Origin: Lenzites betulinus | Taxonomy: Eukaryota > Basidiomycota > Agaricomycetes > Polyporales > Polyporaceae | Length of the DNA: 64,000 bases | Direction: 5' to 3' | NCBI GenBank assembly: GCA_022264855.1 | Contig: JABYQU010000004.1 | Location: 1,140,104-1,204,103, forward strand | Part shown: piece by piece, positions 56,724 through 64,000 of the stretch | Position numbering within the stretch: the stretch's first letter is position 1 | Layout of the letters: each line of letters opens with the position of its first letter | Notes under the pieces: generated by a model | The model's input: only the letters and a program-made list of their open reading frames with translations | Told to the model about the DNA's origin: nothing | Databases searched by the model: none | Made by a program: the position numbers and the translations under genes

Positions 56724-59458
56724 ATGACCACCATAAGCGCGCACAATATTTGGGTAGCGGCCCAGGCTACAGACAAAACTGAGCAGTTCCGAGCACTTGC
56801 ACGCGCTATGTCCTGGCACCCCAGAAAGCGTCGTTCTCCCGCACAGCATCAGCATGTTCAAGATAATCTGAAAAAGATCCATGCTCGTCAAAATCAGGAA
56901 AACATAGCTCCAGTTCTGGCTTTACCTGATGCACTGTCTGGTGGATCTCATTCTTCGTCAAGCAAAGTCACAACTGTGGCAGCCCGGGAAGAACGGCTCC
57001 TGAAAGAAGCCAAGAAGAAGTTAGCCATCGAGAAGGAACGTGGAGAAGCTAGCCGACGTGAGCTCCACAATGCCCGTCGCCGGGAGCGTCGCTTGCGCGA
57101 AGCGAAGGATGCTCTTCAGCAGCGCTTGAAGAAGGCGCAGGCGGTGGGCAAGGGCGAGGCTACGGAGGCCACGGCACAGCTCGAAGAGGTCAAGCTCAAT
57201 GCCTCTAGACAGGTGTTTGATGCAGAGGCTCGGGCCCAAGCTGCGGAAGTTCGAGCATGGGAGGCGGAGGCGAGGCTTGAGGGCATGGCCGACAGGATGG
57301 AATCGGAGACGGAGGCGAGCAGGCTACAAGTACAGGCAGTCACGAGGCACCTGGAGGAAAGTAGGATGGAGGCGGCACATCTCAAGCGAGCGGTCGCTGC
57401 TGCTCATGCCACTGTCGAGACTGTCGTCATGAGCACACAAGCTGCCTCCGAAGCATCGCGACACATGGCCGACACGGCTATTGCAGAAGCTTATCAGCAC
57501 ACCGATGCACTCTTGGGGACAGCACACGCACAGACACGGGCGGCTGAGGAGAGTGCCCATGTAGCAGCTCTGTATGCTCAAGACGCGGAGGCTAGGGTGC
57601 AAGCTGCAGGGAGGTTAGCCGAAGAAGCGGGTGAGGCCGTGCATGAGATGCGTACGCAGTTCGAGGATCAGTTGGCCCAGGTACAGGTGCAGGCAGAGTC
57701 CGCGGTAGCGAGCATCCTTCACTTGGCACAACTAGGGATGGTGGATGTGGAGTCTCGTGCTTGGATACAGGTGGCAGAGGCGGAGGAGCGTGCACTGGCG
57801 GCGGGGATCCATGCTGAGGCTGTGGTCCGTGAAGAGCACGCTCGTGCCAAGGCATCGATCCTCGAAGTCGAAGCGCGGGCCGATGAAGATGTGGAGGAGC
57901 TCGAGGAGCGTCTTTACGCTGCTATGCAAGACGCTGATCAGTACCTGGAGCATGCCCGGGACTTGATTGCAGCACAGCACGATGCGGAGCAACAGCTTAC
58001 GGAGGAGTTCAAAGCCCAGCTTGAAGACGCCATCGAAACCTCCACAGATCTCCGAGGACGAACAGCTGCATTGCAGATGCAGAACAAGGCCCTGCGGTTA
58101 CAAGTGAGGCGTGCACAGCACCAGAAGGCCCGCGCTGTGGAGGTAGCAGAGTCAGCTACGCAGGCTGCCACCAGTCTCGAGAAACCTACACTTGTCATCA
58201 AAGCCAAGGGCGTTATCCCAGACACTACCCGTACGCTGATCCGGGACATGATCGCGCTTGGTCTGAAGGTGGACCAGGTAACGGGGGTCATGAACGCCGT
58301 TGCACAAGCCTCTGGAGTTACTGTCGAGGGGGAAGTCAGCAATCGTTCCATTCGACGCATCACACTAGAGGGACTCGTTGCCTCACGTTGTCAGATTGCC
58401 TGGGAGAGCCTTAACGCCGACGGTGAGGCTAAGTAACATTTATTGAGGATTTCAAAGCTTACCTGAAGTTTTGTCAGGGATCACGCTCAGTTGTGATGGA
58501 ACAACAATCAAGAACATCAACTATGACTCACGCTATCTTCACGCCAACACCGGGACTTCCCATCAGCGACGTTTTCTGGGCATCTCGTCAGCTCCTAACC
58601 ATACAAGCGATACACAACTCCATGGATGGAAGACACACACACAGGAGATCTTCGATACGTACAACGAGAGCCCACGCGGGCTGGAGAACCCTCTCGACAT
58701 ACGCTCCTTTCTCCAAAAGGTCCATGGCATGCTCACCGATCATGCAGAAGATCAGAAACGGCTGAAGAAGCTCTTCGAGGAATGGCGGCACTGTACAGAT
58801 CGTGAGCTGAGGGGCGAGCGTGCGATGGCCGAGATCGCACCTCTAGATCTCCTCCCTATCCTGGCTGAAGAAGCTGCGGCGGCGGTCGAACGTGCGGGTG
58901 GTGCTGAGAGCTGGGCACAGCTTACTGCAGAGGAGCTTGAAGACGTGAACCTAGGGATCCGTCAGGCAGTTATCAGCCGCCTAGGGGAAGCCACATACCA
59001 AAGCTTGCCCCAGTCTGAGCGACAGCTTGCGGATCTCTTCATACATGCCGGGTGTTGTATGCACAAGGAGCTAAACTCTGTGAAGGGCGGAAATACGCGC
59101 ATGATGTTCTGGGCGAAGACAGGCGTGCAGTCGCCTTGTCTCCTCATGAACCGCGACAACGATGCAGCTGCTCAAACTGGCTCATCAGTCGCGAGGGCAA
59201 AGGCAGAGGAACGGTCATCAGGGGGCGCTGTGAAGCTTGCTGAACTGGCTGGGGCCCTGTTCCGTCACAAGGACGACAAGAGAGGTCAGCAGGACGCAAC
59301 ACGGTACTTCTTCGAGGCGACACTCGGTTTCCAGTTCAGCTTTCCGGATACAAGCAATACTCGATATCAGTCATACTGCGAAGCGGCCGGCGAGTTACTG
59401 GTGCACTTACAGCTTTACCGCAATTTCCTCGAGATTGTCCGTGACAAGAAAGAGACTG

Positions 59459-61567
59459 CATCAGCAAAGTGCGCGGGTGACTGGCAGGACTTGGTCTGGT
59501 AGCAGTACCTGACAGATGCCTTAGCACTGACTGGACCTGATATGGGTAACCGTGACTTATAGATCTTGACTTGAAACTTACAGGCATATGACTTACCAGC
59601 CAGTTTTTGACTTATCCTATAAGACACTTAACTTGCTGATATATCATTACATATATCTTTTAGTGGTAGTATTAAGAAAGTCACTTGACTGTTTGACTAA
59701 GAATATATCTTCTATCACAATCTACAATGTGTGCTATATATAGTTTGTTATTATTAGTACTTTGATATAGGTCACTATGACCTAAATTGTAATGATATGA
59801 GTTTTACACCACTGATCTATAGTTTTGTACTTCATATGGCTATTCACAAAGAAGCAGAATATGGTTTAAAGTGTCAGTATATTGAATAATCTGAATATTG
59901 GCAAAGGTAATCTTCTACTAAAGTTAAGCTAATAATCAAAGTATACTAGATCTTGATATAGTATAAACAATAAAGAGACATATATACTACAGCTACATTA
60001 TTAATATAGATGACTTAATATGCATCAGGCAGTATCATACATGACTAACAATACTTGACAGTTCACATGCCATTCAGTGTTATACTTCAGTGAATTTGTG
60101 ACACAATGAATATTGGTTAACATCTTTTAACATCTGCTTAGATAGACTCAACATGGTAAATATGCGTATATGCAATTTATAGTGACTGCACATCCTACCA
60201 TGTTTGACTGTACATACAATAAACACTGGTGTCTTGCATGCATTTTGTGCATCAGTGGTGATGCACCAAAGCACCTATTTGACCTTATACTTCAATTGCA
60301 ACCACAGCACTGTAGTACAGATAGAACACTATAACAACTGATATATACTCTACCACCTAGAAAAGTTAATGCTTTGGTCTAGCCCCTTGTCATTTACTCT
60401 ATCAATCTTTCATTGACATCTTAATAATCATTCCACTTTCTAATATTCATCTGCTCAACTGTAGCTTTAGTCTGACATTATTTGTTACTTTATAAGACTG
60501 ACAGAAACTCAGTTATCAGCATATATTATGATTCATAACATTTAGAAATACCTAGTACCCTAGTGTTGTCTTACCTGAATTATATCAGAGTAGGTTATTC
60601 AACTTGGTATCATCCTCATAGCTTTTCTAGCTTGCATATTAATGTAAACCTCATTACAAGATCATATAGTATATATACTTGTGGACTTAGCCTGATGTCT
60701 CTGCTATTCTTTCCTTATAGATACCCCCTTGTTAGAATCTTAGGATGTCACTATTAGTTTTTATAAAACCTTGCACAAAGCTCCATATAAATATTGGTTT
60801 ACCTCTTGTAAAGTTATATTAGGAGTCTCTACTTATACTCTAAATACATATATGACAGTGATTAGTATTAAGCTTATAAGATTAGCCATTGTGTGAATCA
60901 TCATCAATAATCATTGTTCACTGACTCCTGTTTTTAATGTCTACTAGTAGAATTATAGACTATGTTCTATCAGTCTTTGATAAGAGCTATTTATGAGTTG
61001 TATTGTAGCCCATATGTATGTATCTATATAGTATATTGAGCAGGGTAGAACCTGAAAGACATGTAGAAAGTCAGTGAGGCAAATGATGAAGTCCCTTAGC
61101 AGAAGGAGGCTGATATAGCCTATATGTGCCCCTAAGCTAAACAAGTCTTAGTGGTGCAGTGGTCTGCAGCATCTGAGTGTTAGTGTCTCCGGGTGGTCCC
61201 GGGTTCAATTCTGGTGATGGGCATTTTCTAAAATGGCCTCTAGCTGTGATTTGTAGATGTGCTGGCATATACTGGGTTGTCTGAACAGACAGTGTGTTAG
61301 GTATATTTATATTGACCTATACACTAGGTATAATACTTTTTCTACACTAGGGCAAGGTCTTTTACCAGTCACTCTGTCTGATATCAAGTTAGTCACCAGT
61401 CACAAGTGACTTGTGCCAGTCCCTATGCCTGGCCCAAGTCAGCCCTGCCTGGTTTCAGTAAGTGGGCGTTGCTGATGCAAGGCGGTTTTGACTTGGACTG
61501 GCAGGGTGTCTGGAGTGCCTGTACGCCTTGCCCAAGTCACTCAAGGCACATGCGCACTTTGCTGATG
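59459..61567. mobile_element. AT-rich non-autonomous DNA transposon, 2,109 bp, 16-bp TIRs
   Basis: The left end CATCAGCAAAGTGCGC and the right end GCGCACTTTGCTGATG are exact inverted repeats. The dinucleotide TG occurs on both sides (59457-59458 and 61568-61569). Removing the element and one TG restores the host reading frame (ACT GGC CGC TTC AAC), which defines the borders. Both subterminal regions (about 200 bp) repeat TGACTTG/CAAGTCA, likely transposase sites. The interior, 59600-61400, is strikingly AT-rich and has no protein-coding frame over 65 codons, so the element is non-autonomous. It carries a tRNA-like segment at 61152-61212. Superfamily unclear: a 2-bp duplication with such ends does not fit hAT or MULE; a CACTA-like or unclassified group is possible. 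Confidence 0.85.
61152..61212 (+). repeat. tRNA-like segment with pol III boxes (SINE head?)
   Basis: Box A-like TGGTGCAGTGGT at 61152-61163 and box B-like GGTTCAATTCT at 61202-61212, at near-tRNA spacing. The rest does not fold cleanly into a cloverleaf, so I call it a tRNA-derived sequence rather than a tRNA gene. It lies inside the AT-rich element and may be a nested SINE. Confidence 0.5.
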
Positions 61568-62633
61568 TGGCCGCTTCAACCACATGGAGTCCAACGTTTG
61601 GAAAGGTCTCCATGACGTACCGACCATCACAGAGCTTTGTGCCCTAGCCCTGTACTCTCAGTCCATCAGCCATCCCTACATGCGCGAGGTCCGCGGGCCA
61701 CAGGACGGGCTCACCAATCATCTTGACCTTGGACCGCTCCACGATCGGCTCAAGGCACATATGGCGTGCGTTGTGGCAGACCCCAGTATCCTTCTTGCCC
61801 CGGATGCGACCTATGTCAAAGGCTCTCTTGATGGGAAGCCGTGGGAGCGACCGGAGGTGTTTGCCACCGTACATGAGCTCGCGCCAAACCTTCCGCATCT
61901 GCGGGAAGTTGTCGTTGAATTTTTTGCTGGGGCCGCGGAGACATGGGAACGCTTTACCGCTGAATATGCCTCCACTGGGACGATTGCCAAGCTTTCGACT
62001 GTGCTGCGCGATCGCGCATGGATGCCATCGACCAATGACGAGAACGAGGGTGCCCTTGGGATACTGCGCTTGTCCGCCCGGAGCTCTCCTACAAAATCTT
62101 TACATCAGCACAATGCGCAGGTGATGTACCGTCTGAACGACACCTCGACTTACATTGCGACATGGGCCAGCCCGGAGGAACAGCGCTTCTACCGCCAGAA
62201 AGCACGCGAGATCGACTCTGGGGGGCTCGAAAGGAAGCGTCGCGCGGATATAGCAGCCGATAACGAGCGCACTGCGAAGAAGAAAAGGGATGAGCGGAAA
62301 GCTAAGGCGGACAAGAAGACGGAGAGGCGAGCGCGGCTTGCTCGGGATATAACGCCTATCTCGGACCTCACAAAGCTTACCCTAGCGAGGACGACCGTCA
62401 AGCTCATTGACGAGCAACTGGATTGGCACCGTGAGTTCTTTGACTCGGGACCCAAGGACACCAAGAAGATACCTATGAAGAAGCTCCTCACTAACAAGGA
62501 GCTGAAGCTGCACGCGCTCATAGCTGCAGTGGAGCGCTACAATGCCGCTGGGAGGCCCGAGGTCAGAATCGATGCCGAGGAGGGCCTGTTTGAGAACGAG
62601 GTGGACGACGGTGGATACAACAGCGACGAGTAG

Positions 62634-63496
62634 TCGGGGGAGGATGAGGGAGGGAACAGACGGCCTCCCCGCAGAGGCGTGGTGTTGATAGATGCCATCG
62701 ATCGGATCCGACAGGTCTTCTATTGACTTCTCTTGTTGCTGCGGTAGCTCGGTCTGATCCTTACATCTCTGTGCAGGTGTGCCTTCTGACTCCGGCGTTT
62801 GCATTGAGTATATGTGGCTTGCAGACAGTCAATACCACTTCAGAAGAGGTGGCGCTCTGCGCAAGTGCTAAGCGAGTCGATCGCGCTCACTGCTCGATCG
62901 CGTTCATCTCACTTGGATCTGATCTCGCCGACATGATAACGCAGGAGTGAGCTGGTATGATTTGTGATTGTAACTAGCGCTGGTTTACATCTACTAGACG
63001 CTGGTACACCTTTTTTGGCGGAATTGCCTACCCCCACAGTTAACGGTACAGCGCTCACGTAACGTGATAATTAGTGCAACTCGACTTTTTCGTTGAGTAT
63101 TCCGTGCCTGGCGAGATCCTAGAAGCAAGAAGGATGAGACTCGGTCTCGCGGGCACAGTATGTGGCAACAGCTGAGGAGCGACGATGAGAAAAACGTGAA
63201 CTCGAGAGGAAAATTAAATCAGCGACGCGAATAGGCGCCAGTACCATATCGGGACATTAGCCTCGAAGTACACGAAGGCCGATGTACCTATCACTGTGCT
63301 TCAACAGACTTGAATAACACTTGATCTCTCCCCATCTGTGTCATGAGTGCGGCCGTGTTCACGGATATTCAGCTTGGTCCTACGCCGATTCTCAATGTGC
63401 GCATTTCCATGACTATAGATCTTCATTCTCTGATACGCAGCATAGGACCTCCCTCCCTTTCTGAGTCCCACAGACGCGGCCGAGCCAGTAGACACC
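62634..63496. other. intergenic region, no gene seen
   Basis: 863 bp following the DGTT-type gene. No conserved frame. The last part should hold the promoter of the gene starting at 63497; no clear TATA box. Confidence 0.5.
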
Positions 63497-64000
63497 ATGG
63501 AATCGGCCTTGCGTCACTGGGAAAGACTCCTGGAACAATATGGACGCCACCCGTTTCTGCTTGTACAGTTTGCTACATGTGTCAGGCTCGTCAGTTCCGG
63601 GCAAGCGTTGGCACTGTTGGAGGAGGTGACACAGTCTATCTTCGCGGGTTCATTGACATCTGCTGATCGAGCGCTGTTACGCAGGCGGAGCGCGAGCTTG
63701 CCGCCAGAGACATCGACATCAGTCCTGAACTTGACCATTCGATATCTTCACTCAGAGCAGCACTCGATGCAATGATGCAGTGCGCTTGGGAGTCGGATTC
63801 AGGTGCGTGCTGATCTGACCGAGAGCGTTTGTACACATTGTATGATACCATTGATAGTAATATGACATAGTCCCCTACTCTCAGCGATGGATTCCAGCCA
63901 ATTCCCTTCCCATGCCGACAGAGCATCTGACACCTGATGGCCATTTGCAAGTCCAACAGGAATGGCGGGAACTATTCCCCCCGGGATCTGAGCTCTTTGG
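63497..64000 (+). CDS. 5' part of an unrecognised gene running off the window
   Basis: Exons 63497-63625, 63685-63802 and 63871 to beyond 64000. Introns are GTGACA...ACGCAG (with CTGAT branch motif) and GTGCGT...CATAG, and phases match across both junctions. The start context is good (CACCATGGAA). The product begins MESALRHWERLLEQYGRHPF, continues LALLEEAERELAARDIDISP, and then WIPANSLPMPTEHLTPDGHL. The first 80 residues look helical. Reading straight through the first intron gives a stop at 63775, so the spliced form is preferred. I cannot assign a family from the visible part. Confidence 0.55.

Larger units (their letters stand above)
56724..62633 (+). pseudogene. DGTT-type RNase H-like (possible transposase) gene, split by an insertion
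   Basis: Belongs to a multicopy agaricomycete protein type that I recognise by pattern but cannot name. Exons 56724-58422 and 58478 onward (GACG/GTGAGG...TGTCAG/GGATC). The second exon is broken at 59458 by the element 59459-61567 plus its TG duplication and resumes at 61570 in the same frame; ignoring the insertion the frame totals 1,247 codons. Residues 80-500 are a long alanine/glutamate-rich coiled coil (EARAQAAEVRAWEAEARLEG). A globular part follows: GITLSCDGTTIKNINYDSRY, DLFIHAGCCMHKELNSVKGG, GGAVKLAELAGALFRHKDDK, then after the insertion NHMESNVWKGLHDVPTITEL, FFAGAAETWERFTAEYAST and PSTNDENEGALGILRLSA. The CDG, RDND and NDENE spots could be DDE-type catalytic acids (inference). The C-terminus is basic, then acidic. 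As it stands a stop occurs at 59502, so the full product cannot be made unless the insertion is spliced out. Confidence 0.8.

Overview
The window is nuclear DNA of a filamentous basidiomycete. The genes are GC-rich and split by many 45-70 nt introns with GT(A/G)NGT donors, YAG acceptors and CTRAY branch points. The gene content (F-box families, a DUF6534-type membrane protein, a fungal immunomodulatory protein, R3H-SUZ, PAK/Ste20, Tel1) points to Agaricomycetes, plausibly Polyporales; the species is inference. Gene models were spliced by hand, and exon phases were checked to add up for each multi-exon model given as exact.

Layout. 0.6-4.4 kb: a tentative 65-aa protein and coatomer epsilon. 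6-9 kb: a small hypothetical protein and an F-box protein. 8.9-13.2 kb is a repeat nest: two identical inverted copies of a 295-bp tRNA-derived SINE-like sequence, then a 1,481-bp hAT transposon with perfect 8-bp target duplications. 14-26 kb holds RAD9 (-), a DUF6534 protein (+), PIF1 helicase (-) and a PAK/Ste20 kinase (-). 26.4-36.2 kb is one gene, TEL1/ATM (-, 3,096 aa). 36.8-41.2 kb has two tandem F-box genes, the second frameshifted. 41.9-44.9 kb is a divergent pair: RPB4 (-) and an AVT-type amino-acid transporter (+). 45-54 kb: a small tentative gene, an R3H-SUZ protein, a double-BTB protein, a Ser/Pro-rich protein and a DUF202 membrane protein. 55.1-55.5 kb: a fungal immunomodulatory protein (FIP). 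56.7-62.6 kb: a roughly 1,247-codon DGTT-type ORF (possible transposase), split by a 2,109-bp AT-rich element with 16-bp terminal inverted repeats and a TG target duplication. The window ends inside an unrecognised plus-strand gene.

Functionally, three genome-maintenance genes (RAD9 of the 9-1-1 clamp, PIF1, TEL1) lie within 22 kb; in eukaryotes this is most likely chance. The most unusual parts are the repeat nest at 8.9-13.2 kb, the nested element at 59.5-61.6 kb and the FIP gene.
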